A DNA stretch of 64,000 bases, taken from Micropruina sp. GTDB taxonomy: Bacteria; Actinomycetota; Actinomycetes; Propionibacteriales; Propionibacteriaceae. The stretch is from assembly GCA_016716635.1 (NCBI GenBank), contig JADJVZ010000014.1, positions 682,001-746,000 on the forward strand, read 5' to 3'. Made by a program: the position numbers and the translations under genes. Of the stretch, positions 36,101-44,799 are shown one piece after another. Positions within the stretch are counted from its first letter, which is position 1, and each line of letters opens with the position of its first letter. The notes beneath the pieces were generated by a model. That model worked only from the letters and a program-made list of their open reading frames with translations. It did no database searches and was not told the DNA's origin.

Positions 36101-36913
36101 GGGGCCCTCGCCACGCAGGGGTTCCATGATTTGGAGGCCAAGACCGGACGCAAGCTGGTTGACCTCTCCGAGGGCCAGGAAGAGCGGATCATTACCTTCG
36201 CCCAAACACAGGCCTCCCCGCAGCCGGTCATCACCTCCCCGGAGTGGTCGGGGTCGGAGACCGGCGGACGCCGGTACGCGGCCTTCACCATCAACACCGA
36301 GCGACTGAAGCCATGGCACACCCTCTCGGGACGCATGCACTTCTTCCTCGATCACGACTGGATGATCGACGCTGGCGAGCAGCTGCCCACCTTCCGGCCG
36401 CCGCTCGACATGAGCCGCGCCTACGGCGAGCCCGAACTCGGTCCGACGGGCGAGAAGGCGATTACCGTCCGCTACCTGACCGTCCATAACAAGTGGTCGA
36501 TCCACTCTGAGTACCAAGACAACCTGTTCATGCTCAGTCTTGGACGAGGTGGTCCGCAGGCCTGGTTGAGCGTCGCCGACGCGGCCTCGATCGGGGTCGC
36601 GGACAACGACTGGATCGAACTCACCAACGCCAACGGCGTGTTCGTGGCCCGGGCGGTGGTGACCTCGAAGCTGCCGGACGGCATCTGTTACGTGCAGCAC
36701 GCTCAAGAGCGGACCATCGACGTCCCCAAGTCGGAGGCCACCGGCAAGCGCGGCGGCATCCACAACTCCGTGACGCGCATCTTGATGAAGCCCACCCACC
36801 TCATCGGCGGGTATGCCCATCAGTCCTACGCGTTCAATTACCTCGGCCCCACAGGCGTCCAACGCGACATCGTCTCGACGGTCCGCCGCCGCTCGCAGGA
36901 AGTGACCTACTGA
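33197..36913 (+). CDS. narG: Respiratory nitrate reductase alpha subunit
   Basis: A 1238-residue NarG, full length. It reduces nitrate to nitrite at a bis-MGD molybdenum centre on the cytoplasmic face. The FS0 [4Fe-4S] ligands are present in exact spacing: His61, Cys65, Cys69 (HGVNCTGSC) and Cys104 (GCPRGA). FYDWYADLP holds the family's Mo-ligand region, and YVQHAQERTIDVP is near the end. There is no twin-arginine signal, as expected. The stop overlaps the narH ATG by one base. Confidence 0.97.
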   Translation: MTTDHVQLDGPASNALLKLGRYFTKWDETADGRAVFREGGRQGDIFYRDRWSHDKVVRSTHGVNCTGSCSWKVYVKDGIITWESQQTDYPTTGPDRPEYEPRGCPRGAAFSWYTYSPTRVRYPYGRGVMIDAYREAKARLGDPVAAFREISTNPETRKRYQSARGHGGLVRVSWNEALEIAAASYVNTIKNYGPDRCVSFSPIPAMSMVSHAIGTRFNHLIGGAMTSFYDWYADLPVASPQVFGDQTDVPESGDWWDASYLMMWGSNVPVTRTPDAHWMAEVRYRGTKVITVSPDYADNVKFADEWLPAQAGTDAALAMAMGHVMLKECYVDRQVPYFQNYVRQFTDLPMLVTLVEHPDGHGLTASKFLTAADLGAVDAGTPDAAFKTVLWDAKTNTPAVPGGTMGHRYNEAGKGKWNLDLGDLDPALSLLDVPGAEAVEIALPCFEDPRGEGTIIRRGVPTMKVGENIVTTVLDLMLAQYGVGREGLPGTWASGYDDVTSPYTPAWQEEITSVPAEVCVRIAREFAKNSEDSEGKTMIIIGAGICHWFHADVTYRAIMALLMLTGCIGKNGGGWAHYVGQEKCRPMTGWFNFANALDWSRPPRTMIGTGYWYMHTDQWRTDGYSADRVKSPLSTGHLDGLHTADALALSHRLGWMPFYPQFDRNPLDLADEAKAAVAAGEAANVGEWVASKLKAGTLTTSMEDIDAPENWPRTMVVWRSNLFGSSAKGSEYFLKHLLGTSSNLMPNNHASEARPSVVKFHEEAPEGKLDLLISADFRMTSTTLLSDLVFPAATWYEKYDISTTDMHPFVHAFTPAIDPPWEAKSDFDFFTLLARAISTMAKGRLDTRSDLVAVPMQHDTPGEIAQPGGHVPDWRGTDVPAIPGKNLPNLMIVERDYTAIADKLATVGPLADRLGFTVKNITYDMVKPVARLGQLHGVMQSGAGEGRPAIDTDARLAEAILTCSGTTNGALATQGFHDLEAKTGRKLVDLSEGQEERIITFAQTQASPQPVITSPEWSGSETGGRRYAAFTINTERLKPWHTLSGRMHFFLDHDWMIDAGEQLPTFRPPLDMSRAYGEPELGPTGEKAITVRYLTVHNKWSIHSEYQDNLFMLSLGRGGPQAWLSVADAASIGVADNDWIELTNANGVFVARAVVTSKLPDGICYVQHAQERTIDVPKSEATGKRGGIHNSVTRILMKPTHLIGGYAHQSYAFNYLGPTGVQRDIVSTVRRRSQEVTY

Positions 36914-38520
36914 TGGCTAAGCGTGTGATGGCCCAAGTGGCCATGGTGATGAACCTCGACAAGTGCATCGGGTGCCATACCTGCTCGGTGACGTGCAAGC
37001 AGGCGTGGACGAACCGCGCCGGCACCGAATACGTGTGGTTCAACAACGTGGAAACGCGTCCGGGCCAGGGGTATCCGCGTCGCTACGAGGACCAGGACAA
37101 GTGGCGTGGCGGTTGGGTGCGCACACCCTCCGGCGGCCTGAAGCTCCGCGCCGGCGGACGCCTGCAGAAGCTGCTCAGCATCTTCGCCTCGCCCGTGCAG
37201 CCGGGGCTCGAGGACTACTACGAGCCCTGGACGTATGACTACGAGAACCTGACCTCGGCGCCGCTGGGGGACGACTTCCCTGTCGCGCGTCCGAAGTCGC
37301 TGATCACCGGTGAGAACACCGCGATCACGTGGAGCGCCAACTGGGACGACTCCCTCGGCGGCATCGAGGCCACCCGCAACGCGGACCCGATTCTCGAGAA
37401 GCTGCGCGCCGAGTCCAACGAGAAGATCCGCACCGACTACGAGAAGAGCTTCATGTTCTTCTTACCGCGGATCTGCGAGCACTGCCTCAACCCCTCGTGC
37501 ATGGCGTCGTGCCCCTCGGGCGCGATCTACAAGCGCAGCGAGGACGGCATCGTCCTGGTCGATCAGGACCGCTGCCGCGGCTGGCGTCAGTGCATCACCG
37601 GCTGCCCCTACAAGAAGATCTACTTCAACCACCGCTCCGGCAAGGCCGAGAAGTGCACCTTCTGCTACCCGCGCATCGAGGTCGGTCTGCCGACCGTGTG
37701 CGCCGAAACCTGCGTTGGACGGCTGCGGTACCTGGGCATCATCCTCTACGACCCGGACGCCGTGCTGGCCGCCGCGTCCGTGCCGGAGGAGGAGCTGTAC
37801 CAGGCCCAACTCGACCTGATGCTGGACCCGAACGACCCCGAGGTCATCGCGCTGGCTCGCGCCGGTGGCATGGCGGACGACTGGATCATCGCCGCCCAAC
37901 GCTCCCCCGTGTACGCGCTCATCAAGCACTTCAAGGTCGCCTTGCCGCTGCACCCGGAGTACCGGACGATGCCGATGGTCTGGTACATCCCGCCGCTGTC
38001 GCCGGTCGTGGATCTGCTCCGCGACCAGGGGCACGACGCCGAGGCCGCGGGCAACCTGTTCGGTGCCATCGACGCTCTTCGCATCCCCGTCGAATACCTC
38101 GCCGAGCTCTTCACCGCCGGAGACACGAAAGTCGTCACCGAGGTGCTGCAGAAGTTGGCCGCGATGCGGTCGTACATGCGCGGCGTGACCCTCGGCACCG
38201 GACGCGACACCGCCTTGACCGACGCCGTCGGGATGACCCCCGAAGCGATGGAGCAAATGTTCCGGCTGCTGGCGATCGCCAAATACGACGACCGCTACGT
38301 CATCCCCAACGCCCACCGGGAGCAGGCGCACAACCTCGAAGAGTTGGCGTGCTCCCTCGACAGCGACGGCGGCCCCGGCCAGTACGAGAGCGGGCCCTTC
38401 GGGCAGCCCGGGCGTCCGATACCGGTGGCCCTCGAGACCTACGCGGCGCTCAAAGAGCGCCGAGCTGAAGCCGAGGCCGACATGGCCGGACAGTCCGGCG
38501 CCGGGAAGGCCACTCCATGA
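36913..38520 (+). CDS. narH: Respiratory nitrate reductase beta subunit
   Basis: A 535-residue electron-transfer subunit. Four cysteine groups bind the Fe-S clusters: CIGCHTCSVTC (from Cys18), CEHCLNPSCMASCPSG, CRGWRQCITGCPYKK (with the Trp that makes the [3Fe-4S] site of NarH) and CTFCYPR ... CAETC. It passes electrons from NarI to NarG. The stop overlaps narJ (ATGA). Confidence 0.97.
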   Translation: MAKRVMAQVAMVMNLDKCIGCHTCSVTCKQAWTNRAGTEYVWFNNVETRPGQGYPRRYEDQDKWRGGWVRTPSGGLKLRAGGRLQKLLSIFASPVQPGLEDYYEPWTYDYENLTSAPLGDDFPVARPKSLITGENTAITWSANWDDSLGGIEATRNADPILEKLRAESNEKIRTDYEKSFMFFLPRICEHCLNPSCMASCPSGAIYKRSEDGIVLVDQDRCRGWRQCITGCPYKKIYFNHRSGKAEKCTFCYPRIEVGLPTVCAETCVGRLRYLGIILYDPDAVLAAASVPEEELYQAQLDLMLDPNDPEVIALARAGGMADDWIIAAQRSPVYALIKHFKVALPLHPEYRTMPMVWYIPPLSPVVDLLRDQGHDAEAAGNLFGAIDALRIPVEYLAELFTAGDTKVVTEVLQKLAAMRSYMRGVTLGTGRDTALTDAVGMTPEAMEQMFRLLAIAKYDDRYVIPNAHREQAHNLEELACSLDSDGGPGQYESGPFGQPGRPIPVALETYAALKERRAEAEADMAGQSGAGKATP

Positions 38521-39161
38521 GCCCTCTGTTCACGCGCGCCCGCCCGCGCCCGGAGCCGGTCGTGGAGAACCTGGCCTCCCCCGAGGTGACGTTCGCCGCG
38601 GCGGCGTTGGTGATGTCCTATCCGGATGAGCAGTTGCTCGCCCGGCTCGACACCATCGAGTCCGCCCTCGACGGCACCGAGACCGCCGACAGCTTCGCCC
38701 CCGTCCTGACGCACCTGCGCGGAGCGCCGCTCGGGGAGTTGCAGGCCTACCACGTCCAAGAGTTCGACCTGTCGCGCCGGCACGCGCTGCACCTGTCGTA
38801 TTGGACGGACGGGGACACCCGTCGCCGCGGTGAGGTGCTCGCGGACGTGAAGGCCCGCTACCGGGAGTCGGGACTGGTGGTCGACACCGGCGGGGAACTG
38901 CCGGACTACCTGCCGATGGTCCTGGAGTTTGCGGTGGCCGACCGTGAACGCGGCCTGGAACTGCTGGAGCGGTTCCGCGCCAGCGTCGAACTCATCCGAC
39001 TCGGGCTGCACCAAGACCGTTTGCCCCACGCGGGCGTCCTGACGGCGATCTGCGCCCATCTGCCCGGCCCGTCGCCGACGAGCCGCTCCGAGGTCCAAGA
39101 CAAGTTCGGCGCGATCCAACCGATGGAACTCGTCGGCCTGAACAACGCAATGAGGAGCTGA
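38517..39161 (+). CDS. narJ: Nitrate reductase assembly chaperone
   Basis: A 214-residue NarJ, needed to insert the Mo cofactor into NarG; not part of the final enzyme. It is an all-helical protein with the family's YPDEQLLARL, YVQEFDLSRRHALHLSYW-like segment (here YHVQEFDLSRRHALHLSYW) and DYLPMVLEF. It sits between narH and narI as in most operons. Confidence 0.93.
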   Translation: MSPLFTRARPRPEPVVENLASPEVTFAAAALVMSYPDEQLLARLDTIESALDGTETADSFAPVLTHLRGAPLGELQAYHVQEFDLSRRHALHLSYWTDGDTRRRGEVLADVKARYRESGLVVDTGGELPDYLPMVLEFAVADRERGLELLERFRASVELIRLGLHQDRLPHAGVLTAICAHLPGPSPTSRSEVQDKFGAIQPMELVGLNNAMRS

Positions 39162-39162
39162 C

Positions 39163-39918
39163 ATGGACATCCTGCTGTGGGGGGTGCTGCCGTACTTGGT
39201 GGCCCTGACCCTGATCGCCGGGCTGGCCTGGCGGTACCGCTACGACCAGTTCGGATGGACGACGCGGTCGTCCCAGCTGTACGAGTCGAAAATGCTGAAG
39301 ATCGGGTCGCCGCTCTTCCACTACGGCCTGTTTGTGGTGCTCGGCGGGCACCTTCTCGGGCTGCTGATCCCCAAGGACTGGACGGACCGGGTCATCACCC
39401 AGGAGACCTACCACGCCATCGCGCTGACTGCTGGCACGATCGCGGGGGTGGCCTGCCTGGCTGGCATCGCGATGCTCATCTATCGCCGTCGCACGACCGG
39501 GGCCGTGTTCTTGGCCACCACCAAGAACGACAAGCTGATGTACGTCGTGCTCGTCGCGGCCCTCGTCTTCGGCATCATCGCCACCCTGACCGGCGGCACC
39601 TACCCCGACGGCACCGAGCACAACTACCGCGAGACCGTCTCGATCTGGTTCCGGTCGCTCATGGTGTTCCAGCCCAACGTGCACGCCATGGCCGAAAGCA
39701 CGTTGCAGTTCAAGGTGCACATCTTGATCGGCCTCGCGCTCATCGCCCTCATTCCCTTCAGCCGCCTGGTGCACGCGTTCACGGTGCCCCTGCACTACGT
39801 CTTCCGGCCTTACGTGATTTACCGCAGCCGCGATTCCCACACGCCAACCCCCTCCCAGGCCCGCGTCCGCGGCTGGGATCCCGTCGGTACAACAGACAAG
39901 GACAAGGGACAACGATGA
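39163..39918 (+). CDS. narI: Respiratory nitrate reductase gamma subunit
   Basis: A 251-residue membrane cytochrome b with five hydrophobic helices. It oxidises menaquinol and passes electrons to NarH through two b hemes. Histidines in LFHYGLFVVLGGHLLG, and in FKVHILIGLALIALIPFSRLVHAF, are in the positions of the heme ligands. The stop overlaps narK by four bases. Confidence 0.95.
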   Translation: MDILLWGVLPYLVALTLIAGLAWRYRYDQFGWTTRSSQLYESKMLKIGSPLFHYGLFVVLGGHLLGLLIPKDWTDRVITQETYHAIALTAGTIAGVACLAGIAMLIYRRRTTGAVFLATTKNDKLMYVVLVAALVFGIIATLTGGTYPDGTEHNYRETVSIWFRSLMVFQPNVHAMAESTLQFKVHILIGLALIALIPFSRLVHAFTVPLHYVFRPYVIYRSRDSHTPTPSQARVRGWDPVGTTDKDKGQR

Positions 39919-41146
39919 CCCAACCGCCCTCCTCCTCCGCCCTCAACGGCCAACTTGGACAAGTCCTCCTGGCCACCCTCGCCTCGGCAACCGGCTTCTG
40001 GGCCTGGATGTCGATCGCTCCCCTGCAGAAGACCTACGCGGTCTCGATGGGCCTCAACGAAGGCCAAATCTCGCTGATGCTGGCCACGCCGGTGCTCGTG
40101 GGGTCACTTGGACGAGTCCTCGTCGGTGCCCTCACCGATCGCCTCGGTGGTCGCAAGATGTTCACCGCGGTGCTCCTGGGCTCGATGCCCGCCGTGCTGC
40201 TCGTGGCGCTGGCCGGCGCGACGAAGAACTTCCCGCTGCTGATCGGGGCGGGCTTCTACCTCGGTGTCGCCGGAACGGTCTTCGCCGTCGGCATCCCCTT
40301 CTCGAGCATGTGGTACGAGCCCAGTAAGCGCGGTTTCGCCAATGGCGTCTTCGGGATGGGCATGGTCGGCACCGCCATCTCCGCCTTCGCCACCCCCGCC
40401 TCGCGGAGAGCATTGGCTACCTCAACACCCATTACGTCATCGCCAGCGTGATGGTCGTGGTCGCCCTCCTTGTGTGGTTCTTCATGAAGGAGTCGCCAGC
40501 CTGGAACAGCAACCCGCAGCCGGTCATTCCACGCGTGATGTCGGCCTTGCGGCTCGGAATCACCTGGCAGATGTCGTTCCTGTACGCCGTGGTGTTCGGC
40601 GGGTTCGTCGCCTTCTCGACCTACCTGCCCAAGTACCTGACGACCGTCTACCCCACGGCCGTCGACCAGATCGGAGCCGGCACCCGCATGGGCAGCTTCG
40701 TGATCGCTGCGGTGATCGCGCGTCCTTTCGGTGGCATGCTTGCCGACCGCCTGGGCGGCAAGCCCATCACGGCCGTGTGCATGGCCGCGATCGCGGCGCT
40801 TGCCTTCATCGTGAGCCTGCAGCCCTCCGAAGGCATCGTCACCGGCATCACCTTCTTGGCCATGGCGGCCGCCCTGGGTGCCGGTCAAGGTGCCGTGTTC
40901 GGCTGGGTGCCGCGCGTCTCCCCGCCTGACAAGGTCGGTGCGATCTCTGGCGTGGTCGCCGCGGCCGGTGGCCTCGGCGGGTACTTCCCGCCCCTGGTCA
41001 TGGGCGCCACCTACAACAAGGCCACCAACTCGTACGCGTTGGGGTTATGGCTGCTGGTGGCAACCGCCGTGTTGGCTCTGGCCCTCACGCTGGTACTGCA
41101 GCGGCGTACAGCCTCGGTGGCTCCGGCCGCGTCCACCGCAAAGTAA
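39915..41146 (+). pseudogene. narK: Nitrate/nitrite transporter, frameshifted
   Basis: An MFS transporter of the NarK group, from ATG 39915. Hydrophobic helices and GALTDRLGGRKMF run normally to about residue 160 and then the frame goes wrong in FATPASRRA, stopping at 40451. The next frame supplies the expected continuation ESIGYLNTHYVIASV and the rest to 41146. One extra C in the CCCCC run at 40393-40397 restores the reading RLAESIGY and a protein of about 410 residues. The gene is last in the nar operon; loss would affect nitrate entry or nitrite export. Confidence 0.9.
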
Positions 41147-41157
41147 CTCACCCGTTG

Positions 41158-41190
41158 CAGCCCGGGTCCGCCATTGGCGGGCCCGGGCTG
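41158..41190 (+). terminator. Terminator of the nar operon
   Basis: A 15-bp stem (41158-41172 with 41176-41190, one G-T pair) closed by a three-base loop, 12 bases after the narK stop. Confidence 0.85.
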
Positions 41191-41386
41191 TGCGGCCTCA
41201 GCGCCACAGGAGGTGCTAGTCGGCTGCGAAGACGGCAGGCATCGAAGGGCAAGGCTCCCGAGCCCAACAGCAGCAACTGATCCACGCGGGCACCCCGAGA
41301 CCTCCGGGTCCGCGACCCGTCACGGCAGTACCGTGTCACAGCTCGCACTCTTGCGAAATGCTGAACTGACTGTCGAAAGAGGCCCC

Positions 41387-41803
41387 ATGACCGACGACGC
41401 CGCCTACCACAGCCTCTCCGCCGGGTGGATTCGACGCACAGCCTGGCTCATCCCCGCGGTCCTCTTGGCCATCTACCTCGGCTGGCTCAGCGTGAGCCAC
41501 CCCACCTCCGATGTCCGAGGGATGGGAAGCACGGTCATCACCTGTCCCGCCCTCCTCGGCAACCAAGACGCGCCCTCGTTATACGACGGGCTCACACCCG
41601 ACCAATCCCGAGCCGTCACGGCCTACATGGACGAACACCGAACGGACCGCGGCGCCGCCGACCTCCGAGCGAGCGCTATCCAAGCGATCATCCGCGGCTG
41701 CGAGCAGGCCCGCCAGAATCGGCAAACCTGGATCTTCCTCGTTGGCATCGCCACCCTCGGCAGCCTCGTGATCTCCAGCCACTTCTCCCGACGCCGGACC
41801 TAA
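41387..41803 (+). CDS. Membrane protein with two helices and a soluble loop
   Basis: A 138-residue protein. A hydrophobic helix lies at about 19-37 (TAWLIPAVLLAIYLGWLSV), a loop of about 70 residues with two cysteines (VITCPALLG and RGCEQARQ) follows, and a second helix at about 112-130 ends in a basic SRRRT tail. The loop is probably extracytoplasmic and the cysteines could pair. I do not recognise the family. ATG 41387 follows AAAGAGG. Confidence 0.65.
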   Translation: MTDDAAYHSLSAGWIRRTAWLIPAVLLAIYLGWLSVSHPTSDVRGMGSTVITCPALLGNQDAPSLYDGLTPDQSRAVTAYMDEHRTDRGAADLRASAIQAIIRGCEQARQNRQTWIFLVGIATLGSLVISSHFSRRRT

Positions 41804-41872
41804 GCCGACAAGGCCCGGAGGACCTCCCACCGTCGTGCCCCGGCGGCGTCCACCGCACAGCTTGCCGATCCG

Positions 41873-41909
41873 CGTGAGGGGTCAGAACCCGACCCACGTG
41901 AGGGGTCAG
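41873..41909. repeat. 13-bp direct repeat
   Basis: CGTGAGGGGTCAG occurs at 41873-41885 and 41897-41909, 24 bases apart, between convergent genes; the second copy covers the stop of the MoaB-like gene. Confidence 0.6.
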
Positions 41910-42397
41910 CCGTGCCCGGCGCCGTCCAACTGATCGACGATGTAGCCCATCATCGGGCCCACGACCTCGATGGCGTCGCGGATGCCGCCACGCGAGCCCG
42001 GAACGGCAAGCACGAACGTCGGCGGATCGCCCAAAATCACGCCGGCCACCGCCCGCGACACGAGCGCCTCCGGTAACTTGACGGCGCCGCGGCGGCGGAT
42101 CTCTTCACCCAACCCTGGGATCTGATAGGTCAGCAAGGGCGCCACCGCTTCCACCGTGACATCCCGGGGACCGATGCCCGTGCCACCGCTGGCAATCACG
42201 ACCCTTACCCCCGTCCGAATCGCCCGCCAGACCCCGGCCCGGATCGCCGTCTGGTCGTCGGGGACCACCGTCAGCGTGGCGGCGATTCCCAGCTCGCCCA
42301 ACAGGCTCACGGCGATCGGACCGGCCCGGTCCTCGTCGGCGCCGCTGACGACCTCGTCCGAGATGGTCACGACCGCTGCTCGCAACGCCTTATCCAT
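41906..42397 (-). CDS. Second MoaB/Mog-domain protein
   Basis: A 163-residue paralogue of the protein at 25759. The signature GGTGIGPRDVTVEAVAPLL and the start LRAAVVTISDEV are typical of actinobacterial MoaB-like proteins. The terminal region has VPGSRGGIRDAIEV instead of the NLPGNP seen in the first copy. ATG 42397 is used; a TTG two codons earlier is also possible. Position next to the nar operon suggests service to nitrate reductase, but the division of labour between the two copies is unknown. Confidence 0.88.
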   Translation of the reverse strand: MDKALRAAVVTISDEVVSGADEDRAGPIAVSLLGELGIAATLTVVPDDQTAIRAGVWRAIRTGVRVVIASGGTGIGPRDVTVEAVAPLLTYQIPGLGEEIRRRGAVKLPEALVSRAVAGVILGDPPTFVLAVPGSRGGIRDAIEVVGPMMGYIVDQLDGAGHG

Positions 42398-42508
42398 GCC
42401 CAAATGTTATTGCCCCTCAGCGCGGCCCGCGAGTGTCAGTCCTCGCCGCGGGCGGAACTTTTCCCAGCCGCCCGACGCGTCACCTGGGCCGAATCTCGAG
42501 AGGCCCCG

Positions 42509-44416
42509 CTAGCGGCGGCGGTCCCGGCTACTGACGCTGCGGCGGGATCCACGGGGGGCCATGCTGGCTGTGCGTCCGACTCGGCGGACGGCGTTCATCA
42601 TCCGTTCGCGGGAGCTCGGTCCGACCTCGGCGTCCGACTCTGGCTCCGCGTCCGGCAGAAGCTTCACGGCACGGTGATCGTCCAAGACCTTGACGAGCAA
42701 GCAGGCCGCGTCGAGCGCTTCCTGCAGCGATTCGTAGTGTTGCGCGTCGCTCATGGCGCCGAGGGTGCTGGCGGTCCGCTGTTGCGCGATGGTCATGCCC
42801 TGGATCACGAGCTCGATCTCGCGCTGCTGCAAGGTTCGCATGACCTCTTTCAGCGCTTCCCCGCCGGACGCGTCGATGATCTGCGTCCGATGAAAGCGGA
42901 CGATCACCACGGTGACGTCCTCGACCGAGCACACCTCATCAACAAACCGGCGGGCATTGCCGTAGAACAAGGCCCCATCAATGCGGAAGATCGCGATGCG
43001 ATCGCGAAGGTGCTCTTGGTCGGGAGCCAGATCGACCTTCCCATCGGACGTGTCGGCGGGCAGGTGCTGCCGACGGACCACCGAATAGGTCGCCATGTGG
43101 CGAATGCTCATGACCGCCGCCATCGCGACACCGAGAAGCACGGCCGTCACCAGATCCAGCACGACTGTTGCGGCCAGCGTCATGAGGAAGGTGTTGCGGT
43201 CGGCGCGGGTGGTGTGGAAGACCGTCTGGATCACCTTGGGGCTCACCATTCGCATGGCCGTCATGATGAGTACGGCCCCCAGAGAGGCCATCGGGATGCG
43301 TCCGACGATGGGCCCCAGCAGCAACATCACCAGCAGCAAGAATCCCGAATGGACGATCGCCGACATGCGCGTGTGTGCCCCGGAGCGGACGTTCACGGCC
43401 GTTCGTGCGATGGCGCCGGTGGCGGGCATCCCGCCGAAGAAGCCCGAGGCGACGTTGGCCAGCCCTTGGCCGAAGAGTTCGCGGTCGGCGTTGGTCTTAT
43501 CGAGATCCGGACGTAGCCCGTCCGCCACGCGCGCGCTCAGCAGCGACTCCAGCGCCGCCAGCGTGGCGACGGCGACGGCGGGGGCGGCGAGCGTCCGCAA
43601 GGAATCGAAGCTCACCACCGGGAACTCGGGCATGGGCAGGGTGGTTGGTAGGACGCCGATCCGCGCCACGTTCCAGCCGGAGAGTTCCGCGGCGACAGTA
43701 GCCACGACGATCGCGATGAGCGAGAGCGGCCAGTTCGGGAAGAAGCGGTATCCAATGAGGTGGACGAGCACCGCCACGGCAGCGATCGCGAGCGGCTGCC
43801 AGGCGTGCGACCAGTCGGTTTCCAGAAGGGTGAGGTAGGACGACACCAGCGTCGATTCCGATTCGCCCTTCGGGGTGCCCAGGATCAACGGCAATTGCTG
43901 CAGGCCGATGATGACGCCGATGCCCATGGTGAAACCCTCGACCACGGGCCAGGGGATGATGTCGATCGCGCGTCCGAGGCCGGTGAGGCCGGTGATGACA
44001 ACCAAGATGCCGGCGAGAATGGCCAGCAGCGGCACCTGCTTGATGCCGTAATGCGCGATAACGGGTAGTAGCACGACAGTCATGGCCCCGGTCGGACCCG
44101 AGACCTGCAGGTGGCTGCCCCCAAAGACAGCGGCGATGACCCCCGCCACGATCGCCGTCACCAAACCCGCGGCGGCCCCCATGCCCGAGGCGACGCCGAA
44201 ACCCAGGGCGAGCGGCAAGGCGACGACGCCGACGGTGATGCCCCCGAGCAGATCCTTGCCCCACGAGCGGGGGAGATCCCGATAATCGGACGGCGTGGGC
44301 AACAGTCCCTTGAGGCTCACCAGATGGTGTGCCAGCACATCCTTCGAGTGCAACAACCGCTCTTTGGTGTCCTGCTGGGGTGGTAGGACGCGATAGTCCT
44401 CTGACACTCGTCTCAT
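42509..44416 (-). CDS. SulP-family anion transporter with STAS domain
   Basis: A 635-residue SLC26/SulP protein. The membrane part (about residues 45-430) opens with the family signature DLLGGITVGVVALPLALGFGVASG and has VSGPTGAMTVVLLPVI and FGGMPATGAIARTAVNVRSGA. A STAS domain (about 470-575) with IFRIDGALFYGNA and FHRTQIIDASGGEAL follows. Substrates in the family include sulfate, bicarbonate and dicarboxylates, and cannot be told here. Its upstream region carries the large palindrome and tandem repeats described separately. Confidence 0.93.
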   Translation of the reverse strand: MRRVSEDYRVLPPQQDTKERLLHSKDVLAHHLVSLKGLLPTPSDYRDLPRSWGKDLLGGITVGVVALPLALGFGVASGMGAAAGLVTAIVAGVIAAVFGGSHLQVSGPTGAMTVVLLPVIAHYGIKQVPLLAILAGILVVITGLTGLGRAIDIIPWPVVEGFTMGIGVIIGLQQLPLILGTPKGESESTLVSSYLTLLETDWSHAWQPLAIAAVAVLVHLIGYRFFPNWPLSLIAIVVATVAAELSGWNVARIGVLPTTLPMPEFPVVSFDSLRTLAAPAVAVATLAALESLLSARVADGLRPDLDKTNADRELFGQGLANVASGFFGGMPATGAIARTAVNVRSGAHTRMSAIVHSGFLLLVMLLLGPIVGRIPMASLGAVLIMTAMRMVSPKVIQTVFHTTRADRNTFLMTLAATVVLDLVTAVLLGVAMAAVMSIRHMATYSVVRRQHLPADTSDGKVDLAPDQEHLRDRIAIFRIDGALFYGNARRFVDEVCSVEDVTVVIVRFHRTQIIDASGGEALKEVMRTLQQREIELVIQGMTIAQQRTASTLGAMSDAQHYESLQEALDAACLLVKVLDDHRAVKLLPDAEPESDAEVGPSSRERMMNAVRRVGRTASMAPRGSRRSVSSRDRRR

Positions 44417-44585
44417 CCTCCCCGTGGCGCTTCGCCATCTCCACGCAATGCATCAGAGATTATCGGTTCGAGCTAGTCCCCCCGGACCCGGACCGATTAC
44501 TTAACGTCACCATAGTAACGCCGCGGAAACACCCCGGCCGTTCCGCACCCCCCTCCACCTCACCTCCCTCCACCTCACCCCCAGC

Positions 44586-44653
44586 ACTTTGCTGGCGCTA
44601 CGCGTGTTTGCTGGCGATATATCGCCAGCAAACACGTCAAGCGCCAGCAAAGT
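44586..44653. repeat. 68-bp near-perfect palindrome
   Basis: The centre is GATATATC (44616-44623); 31 of 34 positions pair. Each arm holds two copies of TTTGCTGGCG (left) or CGCCAGCAAA (right), so the element is also a set of four repeats. It lies in the region upstream of the SulP gene, 170 bases from its start. It could fold into a long hairpin in RNA or cruciform in DNA, or be a multi-site operator. Confidence 0.85.
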
Positions 44654-44665
44654 CGGGAAACCGGG

Positions 44666-44721
44666 GGTCGGGGCGGTCGGGAAGAGGGGTGGTGGTCGGG
44701 GCGGTCGGGAAGAGGGGGGGG
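44666..44721. repeat. 28-bp G-rich tandem duplication
   Basis: Units starting GGTCGGGGCGGTCGGGAAGA occur at 44666 and 44694, period 28, followed by a run of eight or more G. Several GGG/GGGG runs at short spacing make G-quadruplex formation possible on the plus strand. Confidence 0.75.
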
Positions 44722-44732
44722 TGGTGGGGGCC

Positions 44733-44788
44733 TGGAGAAAGGGCGCCCGGGCCAGGAGAAAGGGCGCTCGGGCCAGGAGAAGGGGGGC
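44733..44788. repeat. 21-bp tandem repeat, two and a half copies
   Basis: GGAGAAAGGGCGC begins each unit at 44734, 44755 and (partial) 44776. The 21-bp period keeps frame, giving a seven-residue peptide period on either strand, but no ribosome binding site or conserved protein supports translation. Confidence 0.75.
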
Positions 44789-44799
44789 AATTGCACCAA

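Noticed and set aside
33251..36862. A very long open frame on the minus strand opposite narG
   Set aside because: It mirrors narG codon structure in GC-rich DNA, and its translation is low-complexity Gly/Val/Arg/Asp with no recognisable domain.
44666..44788. Proline- or arginine-rich peptides encoded by the tandem repeats
   Set aside because: Open frames exist on both strands only because the period is a multiple of three; no start signal or homology.
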